Shown one piece after another: positions 1 to 6,837 of a stretch of 38,372 bases of DNA. The stretch comes from SZAS-103 sp038323475 (GTDB taxonomy: Bacteria; Pseudomonadota; Gammaproteobacteria; Xanthomonadales; Xanthomonadaceae). The first letter of the stretch is position 1, and every line of letters begins with the position of its first letter. Both the position numbers and the translations under genes were made by a program. The stretch spans positions 1-38,372 of the forward strand of contig JBBQHA010000016.1 in assembly GCA_038323475.1 (NCBI GenBank). The letters are read 5' to 3'. The notes under the pieces were generated by a model. It was not told the origin of the DNA. It saw nothing but the letters and a program-made list of their open reading frames with translations, and did not search any database.

Positions 1-1
1 G

Positions 2-733
2 TGCGTGTACGTGGCGATCGGCCAGAAGGCCTCCACTGTCGCCAACATCGTGCGCAAGCTGGAAGAGAACGGCGCGCTGGCCCACACCGTGGTGGTCGCG
101 GCGACCGCGTCCGAGTCGGCCGCGATGCAGTACATCAGCGCGTACTCGGGCTGCACCATGGGCGAGTACTTCATGGACCGCGGCGAAGACGCGCTGATCG
201 TGTACGACGATCTGTCCAAGCAGGCCGTGGCCTACCGCCAGATCTCCCTGCTGCTGAAGCGCCCGCCGGGCCGCGAAGCCTACCCGGGTGACGTGTTCTA
301 CCTGCACAGCCGCCTGCTGGAGCGCGCCGCGCGCGTGTCCGAGGACTACGTGGAGAAATTCACCGAAGGCAAGGTCACCGGCAAGACCGGTTCGCTGACC
401 GCGCTGCCGATCATCGAAACGCAGGCCGGCGACGTGTCCGCGTTCGTGCCGACCAACGTGATCTCGATCACCGACGGCCAGATCTTCCTCGAGACCGACC
501 TGTTCAACGCCGGCATCCGCCCGGCCGTGAACGCCGGCATCTCGGTGTCGCGCGTCGGTGGCGCGGCGCAGACCAAGATCATGAAGAAGCTGTCGGGCGG
601 CATCCGAATCGCGCTCGCGCAGTACCGCGAGCTCGCGGCGTTCGCGCAGTTCGCATCCGACCTCGATGAGGCGACCCGCAAGCAGCTCGAGCGCGGCCAG
701 CGCGTCACGGTATTGATGAAGCAGAAGCAGTAG
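2..733 (+). CDS. atpA: ATP synthase F1 subunit alpha, 5'-truncated, ends at in-frame TAG
   Basis: This is the catalytic-core and C-terminal part of the F1 alpha subunit, which forms the alpha3-beta3 hexamer of ATP synthase on the cytoplasmic face of the inner membrane. The window cuts off roughly the first 190 residues; the reading frame is already open at base 2 and begins CVYVAIGQKAS, a classic AtpA stretch. Other family landmarks are SGCTMGEYF, DDLSKQAVAYRQISLLLKRP, PGREAYPGDVFYLHSRLLER and SVSRVGGAAQTKIMKK. The frame stops at TAG (731-733) directly after LMKQKQ, where orthologues read KQKQ-Tyr-(A/S)PMS. The same frame resumes straight after the stop and encodes the missing 77 C-terminal residues (next entry), so one substitution, TAC or TAT to TAG, explains the break. 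It could be a sequence error, a true nonsense mutation, or a codon read through by a suppressor. Identity is certain; the integrity of the gene is not. Confidence 0.93.
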   Translation, partial: CVYVAIGQKASTVANIVRKLEENGALAHTVVVAATASESAAMQYISAYSGCTMGEYFMDRGEDALIVYDDLSKQAVAYRQISLLLKRPPGREAYPGDVFYLHSRLLERAARVSEDYVEKFTEGKVTGKTGSLTALPIIETQAGDVSAFVPTNVISITDGQIFLETDLFNAGIRPAVNAGISVSRVGGAAQTKIMKKLSGGIRIALAQYRELAAFAQFASDLDEATRKQLERGQRVTVLMKQKQ

Positions 734-739
734 GCGCCG

Positions 740-967
740 ATGTCCATCGCGGAAATGTCGCTGTCGATCTATGCGGTCGACAAGGGCTTCATGGACGACG
801 TGCCGATGAACAAGATCCTGGCGTTCGAGGAAGGCCTGCATGCGCACTTCGCGAACACGCAGGGGCCGCTGATGCAGCGCATCGTCGACAGCGGCGACTG
901 GAACGACGAGATCGAAGGCGTGTTCAAGAAGGGCATCGCGGATTTCAAGGCGACCGGCAGCTACTGA
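740..967 (+). CDS. atpA: ATP synthase alpha subunit, C-terminal 75 residues after the amber codon
   Basis: This reads in the same frame as the preceding alpha-subunit segment and continues its sequence without loss: Ala-Pro, then MSIAEMSLSIYAVDKGFMDD, ending GDWNDEIEGVFKKGIADFKA. The piece after the TAG is 77 residues, the same length I count after the equivalent Tyr in E. coli AtpA, so nothing is missing apart from that Tyr codon. The ATG at 740 is the native internal Met of the A/S-P-M-S motif and is not preceded by a convincing ribosome binding site, so independent translation is doubtful. It is best treated as the 3' part of one atpA gene, either falsely split by a base error or genuinely interrupted. 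The terminal TGA lies 31 bases before atpG, normal operon spacing. Confidence 0.85.
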   Translation: MSIAEMSLSIYAVDKGFMDDVPMNKILAFEEGLHAHFANTQGPLMQRIVDSGDWNDEIEGVFKKGIADFKATGSY

Positions 968-998
968 TCTCTACGCAATCTGACTTTCGGGAAACACG

Positions 999-1862
999 AT
1001 GGCTGGCGGCCGCGAAATCAAAACCAAGATCAAGAGCGTGCAGAACACCCGCAAGGTGACGCGCGCGCTCGAAATGGTCTCGGCATCGAAAATCCGCAAG
1101 GCGCAGGAACGCATGAAGGCGTCGCGTCCGTATGCGCGGCTGATGAAGCAGATGATCGGCCACATCGCGCAGGCGAATACCGAATTCCGGCATCCATTCC
1201 TGGTCGAGCGCGCCGAGATCAGGCGCGTCGGCTACATCGTCGTGTCGACCGACCGCGGCCTCGCAGGAGCGCTGAACTCCGGCATGTTCCGCAAGATGCT
1301 CGTCGAAATCCGCCAGTGGCAGGACAAGGGCGTCGAGGTCGACGTGGTCTGCGTCGGCCAGAAGGCGACTGCGTTCTTCCGCCGGCTGAAGGTCAACATG
1401 GTCGGCTCGGTAACGCACCTTGGCGAGAAGCCGCAGGTCGCGCAGCTGATTGGCGTGATCAAGGTGATGCTAGACGCGTACAGCGAAAAGCGCATCGACC
1501 GCGTGGACCTGTGCTACAGCGGCTTCGTCAACACCATGACGCAGAAGTCCACGATCGAGCAGCTGCTGCCGCTGCCTCCGTCGGAATCGCTGCAGACCCG
1601 CCACGACTGGGACTACATCTACGAACCCGAAGCCGACGTGGTGCTCAATGAAGTGATGATGCGCTACGTCGAATCGGTCGTGTACCAGGCGGTACTGGAG
1701 AACCTCGCGTCGGAGCACGCCGCGCGCATGGTCGCGATGAAGTCCGCATCCGACAACGCGAGCAAGCTCATCGACACGCTGAACCTGATCTACAACAAGG
1801 CGCGACAGGCTGCGATCACGCAGGAGATTTCCGAGATCGTCGGCGGCGCGGCGGCGGTTTGA
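999..1862 (+). CDS. atpG: ATP synthase F1 subunit gamma
   Basis: This is the central-stalk subunit that rotates inside the alpha3-beta3 hexamer and couples proton flow through Fo to ATP synthesis. The 287-residue product has the family length. The N-terminal helix (AGGREIKTKIKSVQNTRKVT, then ALEMVSASKIRKAQERM) and the C-terminal helix (ARMVAMKSASDNASKLI, then NLIYNKARQAAITQEISEIV) are the two strands of the rotor coiled coil and are strongly conserved. STDRGLAGALN in the first third is also diagnostic. GGGAAA precedes the ATG at good spacing. It follows atpA as in all proteobacterial atp operons, but the next gene downstream is not atpD: an unrelated small gene intervenes. Confidence 0.98.
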   Translation: MAGGREIKTKIKSVQNTRKVTRALEMVSASKIRKAQERMKASRPYARLMKQMIGHIAQANTEFRHPFLVERAEIRRVGYIVVSTDRGLAGALNSGMFRKMLVEIRQWQDKGVEVDVVCVGQKATAFFRRLKVNMVGSVTHLGEKPQVAQLIGVIKVMLDAYSEKRIDRVDLCYSGFVNTMTQKSTIEQLLPLPPSESLQTRHDWDYIYEPEADVVLNEVMMRYVESVVYQAVLENLASEHAARMVAMKSASDNASKLIDTLNLIYNKARQAAITQEISEIVGGAAAV

Positions 1863-1882
1863 TCATTGAAGGAAGAATTGCA

Positions 1883-2353
1883 ATGCGAATGTCCACTATC
1901 GTCATCGTTGCCGTTATTGTCGTAGCTGGCATTGCGCTGCGCTCTCACTATTCGAACGATGGAAGCTTGACAGACTCCTCTGCGAGAGCGGCAGTGGATG
2001 CAGTCGAGACCGCCAAGAAAGGTTGGAATATCGACCATGCAACCAGCTACTTGTCGGATGATTGCCACGTCCAGAATGGCACGCATACCTGTCGAGAAAT
2101 GTTCGTCAGTGAACTTAATCCGAATTCGCAGGCAGCCGGTGCTCAACTTGGAGTGACTGCGCCGGAAATATCGATCGAGAGAGGTAAGGCGCACGCACAG
2201 TTTACCGAGACGAGAACCGTGACTGCGTTCGACAAACAATGGGTTCGCACCAATCACGTGGACGAGACGTTGGAAGTACGCAACGGTCGTGTCGTGATTA
2301 CAGGCATCGTCGGTCAATCTTCAACGACTGCTGACGGACATGCAGTTGAATAA
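1883..2353 (+). CDS. Membrane-anchored hypothetical protein inserted between atpG and atpD
   Basis: I do not recognise this 156-residue protein. The start at 1883 is preferred over an in-frame ATG at 1859 because GGAAG sits about seven bases before it. Residues 4-22 (STIVIVAVIVVAGIALRS) form one hydrophobic segment, read as an uncleaved anchor or signal; the rest is polar and probably periplasmic. A cysteine pair (DDCHVQNGTHTC) could form a disulfide. The tail resembles the mixed alpha/beta fold of small secreted NTF2-like or DUF4878-like proteins, but that is only an impression. Base composition is visibly less GC-rich than the flanking atp genes, with many A/T third positions, which suggests acquisition from outside. 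It lies in the same direction with 20 bases after atpG and 51 before atpD, so it must be cotranscribed with the ATP synthase. No part of the canonical enzyme corresponds to it. Confidence 0.8.
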   Translation: MRMSTIVIVAVIVVAGIALRSHYSNDGSLTDSSARAAVDAVETAKKGWNIDHATSYLSDDCHVQNGTHTCREMFVSELNPNSQAAGAQLGVTAPEISIERGKAHAQFTETRTVTAFDKQWVRTNHVDETLEVRNGRVVITGIVGQSSTTADGHAVE

Positions 2354-2404
2354 GCGTCGCACTCAAACATTGAAATATCGAATTTACGAGTAGAGGATTA
2401 CCAA

Positions 2405-3832
2405 ATGAACCAGGGCAAGATCGTCCAGATCATCGGCGCCGTCGTTGACGTCGAGTTCGCGCGCGAGGGCGTGCCGAAGATTTACGACGCACTCACCGTC
2501 GACGGCACCGACATTACGCTGGAAGTGCAGCAGCAGCTCGGCGACGGCATCGTGCGCACGATTGCGCTCGGTTCGACCGACGGACTGCGCCGCAACCTGA
2601 TCGCGAACAACACCGGCAAGGCGATCTCGGTTCCAGTCGGCGTCGGTACGCTCGGCCGCATCATGGACGTGCTGGGTCGCCCGATCGACGAGGCCGGGCC
2701 GATCGATTGCACCGAGCGTTGGGAGATTCATCGCGAAGCCCCGGCCTACGCCGAGCAGGCTGCCGCGAACGATCTGCTGGAAACCGGCATCAAGGTCATC
2801 GACCTGATGTGTCCGTTCGCGAAGGGCGGCAAGGTCGGCCTGTTCGGCGGCGCGGGCGTCGGCAAGACGGTGAACATGCTCGAGCTGATCAACAACATCG
2901 CGACCGAACACGCCGGCCTGTCGGTGTTCGCCGGCGTCGGCGAGCGGACGCGCGAAGGAAACGACTTCTACCACGAGATGGCCGAAGCGGGCGTCATCAA
3001 GCTCGACAACATGAAAGAGTCGAAGGTCGCGATGGTGTACGGCCAGATGAACGAGCCGCCGGGCAACCGTCTGCGCGTCGCGCTGACTGGCCTGACCATG
3101 GCCGAATACTTCCGCGACGAGAAGGACGCGGACGGCAAGGGCCGCGACGTGCTGTTCTTCGTCGACAACATCTACCGCTACACGCTGGCCGGTACCGAAG
3201 TGTCGGCGCTGCTCGGCCGCATGCCGTCGGCCGTCGGATACCAGCCGACCCTGGCCGCCGAAATGGGCGTGCTGCAGGAGCGCATCACCTCGACGAAGAC
3301 CGGCTCGATCACCTCGATCCAGGCCGTGTACGTGCCCGCGGACGACTTGACCGATCCGTCGCCGGCGACCACGTTCGCGCATCTGGATGCGACTGTCGTG
3401 CTGAGCCGCAACATCGCCTCGCTCGGCATCTATCCGGCGGTCGATCCGCTCGATTCCACCTCGCGCCAGCTCGATCCGAACGTGATCGGCAACGAGCACT
3501 ACGATACCGCGCGCCGCGTGCAGCAGACCCTGCAGCGCTACAAGGAACTCAAGGACATCATCGCGATCCTCGGCATGGACGAGCTGTCCGAAGAGGACAA
3601 GCAGTCGGTGTTCCGCGCGCGCAAGTGCGAGCGCTTCTTCTCGCAGCCGTTCCACGTCGCCGAAGTGTTCACCGGTTCGCCGGGCAAGTACGTGTCGCTG
3701 AAGGACACGATTCGCGGCTTCAAGATGATCTGCGACGGCGAGTGCGACCACATGCCGGAACAGGCGTTCTACATGGTCGGCGGCATCGAAGAAGCGATCG
3801 AGAAAGCCAAGAAGCTGGCCGAGAAGGCGTAA
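2405..3832 (+). CDS. atpD: ATP synthase F1 subunit beta
   Basis: This is the catalytic subunit of F1. The 475-residue product carries the N-terminal beta-barrel start (GKIVQIIGAVVDVEF), the P-loop GGAGVGKT at about residues 149-156, the catalytic GERTREGNDFYHEM, the Walker B region VLFFVDNIYRYTLAGTEVS, and the DELSEED loop as MDELSEEDK near residue 395. The C-terminal stretch FTGSPGKYVSLKDTIRGFK is standard. GAGG precedes the ATG by about eight bases. The gene is intact, unlike atpA upstream. It is followed by an unusual repeat-bearing 157-base spacer before atpC. Confidence 0.99.
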   Translation: MNQGKIVQIIGAVVDVEFAREGVPKIYDALTVDGTDITLEVQQQLGDGIVRTIALGSTDGLRRNLIANNTGKAISVPVGVGTLGRIMDVLGRPIDEAGPIDCTERWEIHREAPAYAEQAAANDLLETGIKVIDLMCPFAKGGKVGLFGGAGVGKTVNMLELINNIATEHAGLSVFAGVGERTREGNDFYHEMAEAGVIKLDNMKESKVAMVYGQMNEPPGNRLRVALTGLTMAEYFRDEKDADGKGRDVLFFVDNIYRYTLAGTEVSALLGRMPSAVGYQPTLAAEMGVLQERITSTKTGSITSIQAVYVPADDLTDPSPATTFAHLDATVVLSRNIASLGIYPAVDPLDSTSRQLDPNVIGNEHYDTARRVQQTLQRYKELKDIIAILGMDELSEEDKQSVFRARKCERFFSQPFHVAEVFTGSPGKYVSLKDTIRGFKMICDGECDHMPEQAFYMVGGIEEAIEKAKKLAEKA

Positions 3833-3838
3833 GAAGAA

Positions 3839-3964
3839 GGGAACAGGGAGCAGGGAACGGGAAAGCGAAGCAGGCAACCGGAGCGACTCGGCCGGCGCAT
3901 CTTCAGAATTCACGATCGATCGCAACCTGCTCTGACCGTTCCCCGTTCCCCGTTCCCCGTTCCC
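3839..3964. repeat. Inverted tandem heptamer repeat between atpD and atpC
   Basis: The right arm (3936-3964) is four perfect copies of CCGTTCC plus one C. The left arm (3839-3863) is a degraded complementary version, GGGAACAGGGAGCAGGGAACG. The two arms can pair across about 70 bases to form a long imperfect hairpin in the atp transcript. Similar runs of GGGAACGGGGAAC occur between genes in xanthomonads (recollection, not searched). The hairpin could stabilise or attenuate mRNA and so set the epsilon:beta ratio. Confidence 0.75.
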
Positions 3965-3989
3965 ATCGACCGAGCAAAGCGAGAGAGAC

Positions 3990-4415
3990 ATGACAGCCAC
4001 CATCCGTTGCGACATCGTCAGTGCCGAGGAAGCGATCTTCCACGGCGTGGTGACGATGGTGATCGCGTCCGGCGAGATGGGCGAACTCGGCATTGCGCCG
4101 CGTCACGCGCCGCTGATCACGCGGCTCAAGCCGGGCCAGGTGCGAGTGATCCTCGAGGACGGCGAAGAGCAGTTCTTCTACGTCTCCGGCGGCATCCTCG
4201 AAGTGCAGCCGCAGGTCGTGACCGTGCTGGCCGACACCGCGATCCGCGCCAAGGATCTCGACGAGGCCGCCGCGCGCCACGCGAAGGACGAGGCCGAGCG
4301 CGCGCTCGCGAACCGCGGCGAGGCGATGGAAATCGCCGAGGCGCAGGCGAAGCTCGTGCAGGCGGTCGCCCAGTTGCAGGCGCTGGAGCGCTTGCGGAAG
4401 AACATGAAACACTGA
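3990..4415 (+). CDS. atpC: ATP synthase F1 subunit epsilon
   Basis: This is the small central-stalk subunit that binds gamma and the c-ring and inhibits ATP hydrolysis. The 141-residue product has the N-terminal beta-sandwich signature (CDIVSAEEAIFHG, GELGIAPRHAPLITRLKPG, YVSGGILEVQPQVVTVLADT) and the C-terminal two-helix regulatory tail (DLDEAAARHAKDEAERALAN, then AQAKLVQAVAQLQALERLRK). GAGAGA precedes the ATG. It is the last gene of the atp operon and is followed by two hairpins. Confidence 0.97.
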   Translation: MTATIRCDIVSAEEAIFHGVVTMVIASGEMGELGIAPRHAPLITRLKPGQVRVILEDGEEQFFYVSGGILEVQPQVVTVLADTAIRAKDLDEAAARHAKDEAERALANRGEAMEIAEAQAKLVQAVAQLQALERLRKNMKH

Positions 4416-4435
4416 TGCGAGTCCCTCGCATGAGC

Positions 4436-4453
4436 CCGCACATCCGTGTGCGG
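4436..4453 (+). terminator. Hairpin just after atpC
   Basis: A perfect seven-base stem CCGCACA/TGTGCGG encloses a TCCG loop 21 bases after the atpC stop. It is followed by only a short ACTTTC, so it is a weak intrinsic terminator or an RNA 3'-end stabiliser. Confidence 0.5.
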
Positions 4454-4500
4454 ACTTTCAAAGGGTAAGCAGCACGACTTTGTTTGTATGCATATTCGAA

Positions 4501-4526
4501 AACGCCGGCCATGTGCCGGCGTTTTT
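4501..4526. terminator. Strong bidirectional intrinsic terminator after the atp operon
   Basis: The nine-base stem AACGCCGGC/GCCGGCGTT has loop CATGT and is followed by TTTTT on the plus strand; the preceding GAAAA gives a U-tract on the minus strand too. It lies between the plus-strand atp operon and the minus-strand acyltransferase, so it probably serves both. Confidence 0.88.
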
Positions 4527-4608
4527 CATGCGGGCGCCATCGCGATGTCGCGGGCCCGCGATGCAGTCGGGGCCAGGCCATGGCGAAGGCGGGCGTCGGC
4601 TCGCTGTC

Positions 4609-5742
4609 TCAAGCCTGGTGCTCGGCGAGGGCGGGCGCCTGGTGTTTTCGCAGCCTGCGCATGAGCGCGCCCGGAGCGCCTTTCATGCGCAGGGCCGGCT
4701 TTTCGATGAGATGCCAGGAGGCGATCGCCAGCAGCAGGGCGACGACGAATCCGCACAGCGCATTCAGGAGGAAGGGCAGGTTGGGGAAAAGGGCGGCAAC
4801 CATCTGCTGCGACGGAAAACCCCACAGGTAGATCCCGTACGAATAGTCGCCGAAGCGGTTGAACCAGTGCCAGCGCGGGCCGTAGGCGAACCAGAAGACG
4901 AACAGGACTTCGCAACCGGCAAAGAGACCGGGGTAGATCGGCGTCGAACGGCAAAGCGCAGCCGCGCCGCACGCTGCCAGCAGCAGCCCGCCATGGATCG
5001 GGATCCACGCGCGATTCACGTAGCAGAACGCTCCGGTCGCGAAGAGTGCGGCCAACTGGACGTAATCGTGGATAGGCACGAGCGGGATGTCGTCGGGATG
5101 GAACAGCCCGAAAACGAACAATCCGGCCACGACGACGTTGAACAGCCAGCGCCTCGCAAGAATGCCGAACAGGCCGAGCATTCCGACCCATGCGTACATC
5201 CGGATCTCTGCCGGGAGCGTCCAGATCGCACCGTTGATCGTCGGGATTTTGGGATTCCCGGAAAAGACGCCGGGCAGGGTCCACACCATGTCCGTTTTCA
5301 ACTGCAGATTCGTCCACGCGTACGCATACGGTGCATGCGAGGAAACGTAGTCGCCCAGCGGAAGGATGGTGAACAACGGGCCAAGCACGAATGCGCAGCC
5401 GAGCAGGCATGCGGCATAGGCCGGCATGATGCGGATCAGGCGCGCCCAGGCGAAATCGGCCACGTGTCGCCGCCGCAGGAAACTACCGGCGATCAGGAAC
5501 CCGCTGACGATGAAGAACAGGTCGACCGCGATCGATCCCGAGTATTCGCCCGTGTTGAGCCAGACAAAAAAATCCGCCGGGCCGCTACCGCCGGTGATCG
5601 CTGGCGCATGCCCGTAGATGACCATCGCGGCGGCGATGAAGCGCAGCAACAGGAAGTTGTCGCCCCCTTGCCCAAGGCCTTCCGAAATGCGCTTGATTTT
5701 CAGCACGGGCAGAGCGGAGCAAGGCAGGCCAAGGACGATCAT
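4609..5742 (-). CDS. Acyltransferase-3 family membrane protein (OafA/YrhL-like)
   Basis: This is a polytopic inner-membrane acyltransferase of the type that O-acetylates or otherwise acylates surface glycans. Family features are NFLLLRFIAAAMVIYGHA near the N terminus (the conserved His of the first helix), VDLFFIVSGFLIAGSFLRRR (hallmark F-F-x-x-S-G-F), FAWARLIRIMPAYAACLLG, and a late FGDYSYGIYLWGFPSQQMV segment. It ends with SWHLIEKPALRMK, the usual last helix and tail. About ten hydrophobic segments fill 377 residues. The start is uncertain: ATG 5742 is used here, ATG 5814 adds 24 polar residues, and GTG 5706 would also give a normal N terminus; none has a good ribosome site. It is the last gene of a minus-strand set with two GtrA-family genes and a GT-C-like gene, consistent with decoration of a lipid-linked sugar or surface polysaccharide. 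The acceptor cannot be told. Confidence 0.9.
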   Translation of the reverse strand: MIVLGLPCSALPVLKIKRISEGLGQGGDNFLLLRFIAAAMVIYGHAPAITGGSGPADFFVWLNTGEYSGSIAVDLFFIVSGFLIAGSFLRRRHVADFAWARLIRIMPAYAACLLGCAFVLGPLFTILPLGDYVSSHAPYAYAWTNLQLKTDMVWTLPGVFSGNPKIPTINGAIWTLPAEIRMYAWVGMLGLFGILARRWLFNVVVAGLFVFGLFHPDDIPLVPIHDYVQLAALFATGAFCYVNRAWIPIHGGLLLAACGAAALCRSTPIYPGLFAGCEVLFVFWFAYGPRWHWFNRFGDYSYGIYLWGFPSQQMVAALFPNLPFLLNALCGFVVALLLAIASWHLIEKPALRMKGAPGALMRRLRKHQAPALAEHQA

Positions 5743-5856
5743 CCCGGAGTAGCGAACGGAGCTGCCCGAATGGGTGGCTGGATGTGCAGGCGACCCGACA
5801 GGGTAGCAGTGCATGCACTGCTCGCATTGATCCCGCCATCGGCTGATGCAAGCGGT

Positions 5857-6231
5857 TCAGCGATACACCACGTGCTTCCAAAGGAAGAACGCGATGCAGG
5901 CGACGCCCGCCTCGACGAGCGGCTTCGCGATCCACGCGATGTGCAGCCCCAGGTGCGCGGCGACGACGCTGATCAGCACGGTGCTGAGGATGGTCAGCAG
6001 GATCCACACCACGATGAAACGCCCCGCGTGCCGCCAGTCGAGCTTCGGCTTGCCGAAGGTGTAACGGCCGTTGAGCCAGAAGCCCATCTGCGCACCCGCG
6101 ATGCGGCCGAGCACGTTCGCCGGCGGCACCGCCATGCCGAGCGCTGTCAGCGATACGAAAACCAGCCAGCTCAGCGCGACCTGCGCGAGCCCGATCGTCA
6201 CATAGCGGCGACCCTGGCGCAGGATGCTCAT
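5857..6231 (-). CDS. GtrA family membrane protein (copy 1)
   Basis: This is a 124-residue protein with four predicted membrane helices and the GtrA signature: the N-terminal basic start followed by RYVTIGLAQVALSWLVFVSL, the central GRIAGAQMGFWLNGRYTFG (the N-x-R-x-T-F motif), and the final helix ending in FFLWKHVVYR. GtrA proteins are thought to move undecaprenyl-phosphate-linked sugars across the inner membrane for O-antigen, teichoic-acid or exopolysaccharide modification. A close paralogue lies immediately upstream on the same strand, sharing NVLGRI(A/S)GA, GFWLNGRYTF and AWxxKPLVEA. Together with the GT-C-like and acyltransferase genes it looks like a lipid-sugar flipping and transfer cassette. 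The start codon has no strong ribosome site. Confidence 0.88.
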   Translation of the reverse strand: MSILRQGRRYVTIGLAQVALSWLVFVSLTALGMAVPPANVLGRIAGAQMGFWLNGRYTFGKPKLDWRHAGRFIVVWILLTILSTVLISVVAAHLGLHIAWIAKPLVEAGVACIAFFLWKHVVYR

Positions 6232-6336
6232 CGCCCGGCCAGCCTGCGCGCCCTGTCGCGCGCGGCCAAAGGATGACCGCTGCCGGTTTTCGCGGCGGCA
6301 TCGTGGCCGATGGCCATCCGCGCGCCGTGCCGCACG

Positions 6337-6738
6337 TCAGCGGAAGACCCAGTGCCGCGAGACCAGGAAGCTCACCGCCGCCAGCGCCGCCTCGACCAGC
6401 GGCTTGATCAGCCACGCGCCCTGCAGCGAATGGTGTGCGGCGGTCGCCTGCAGGATCAGCGTGCTGAGTGCGGTCAGCGCCAGCCACATGATCGCGAAGC
6501 GCAATTGGTGTCGCGGCGACAGGCGCGCCTGGCCGTTGTCGGCGAACGTGTAGCGGCCGTTCAGCCAGAATCCGAGCGTCGCCCCGCTGATGCGGCCAAG
6601 CACGTTGCCGGCGATGACCGGAAGGCCGAGTGCGGTTCCGGCAATGAAAACGCAGGTGTCGAGCGCGAGTTGAACAAGTCCGACGAGCAGGAACAGCCCT
6701 CCCTGCCGTAGATGACGAAACCGAGCGTCGACTGCCAT
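6337..6738 (-). CDS. GtrA family membrane protein (copy 2)
   Basis: This is a 133-residue paralogue of the downstream GtrA-family protein, with four membrane helices, GLPVIAGNVLGRISGATLGF then WLNGRYTFADN in the middle, and AWLIKPLVEAALAAVSFLVS then RHWVFR at the end. The ATG at 6738 is chosen because translation from it (MAVDARFRHLRQGGLFLLVG) matches the family N terminus; an upstream ATG at 6837 would add 33 polar residues and abut the previous gene. Two different GtrA-like proteins side by side are unusual and may handle two sugars or form a heteromer, as small four-helix proteins often do. The 99 bases between it and the GT-C-like gene hold no other gene. Confidence 0.88.
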   Translation of the reverse strand: MAVDARFRHLRQGGLFLLVGLVQLALDTCVFIAGTALGLPVIAGNVLGRISGATLGFWLNGRYTFADNGQARLSPRHQLRFAIMWLALTALSTLILQATAAHHSLQGAWLIKPLVEAALAAVSFLVSRHWVFR

Positions 6739-6837
6739 GCGCGCATGATAACAAGCGGGCTCGCCGCAGGATTTTCCGGCCGCATGACCGGCTGCGTGGT
6801 CGGTGGCGGAATCCTTGCGTCGCCCGCTGGCGCGCAT

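Noticed and set aside
731..733. Amber recoding (pyrrolysine-like or reassigned TAG) as the explanation for the atpA stop
   Set aside because: Other genes here end naturally at TAG (the LOG gene and the gene ending at 36386), no recoding hairpin is apparent, and a single-base change or error is simpler.
4480..6276. A 598-codon plus-strand frame across the acyltransferase and GtrA region
   Set aside because: It has charged low-complexity composition, starts inside a terminator and is antisense to clear membrane-protein genes.
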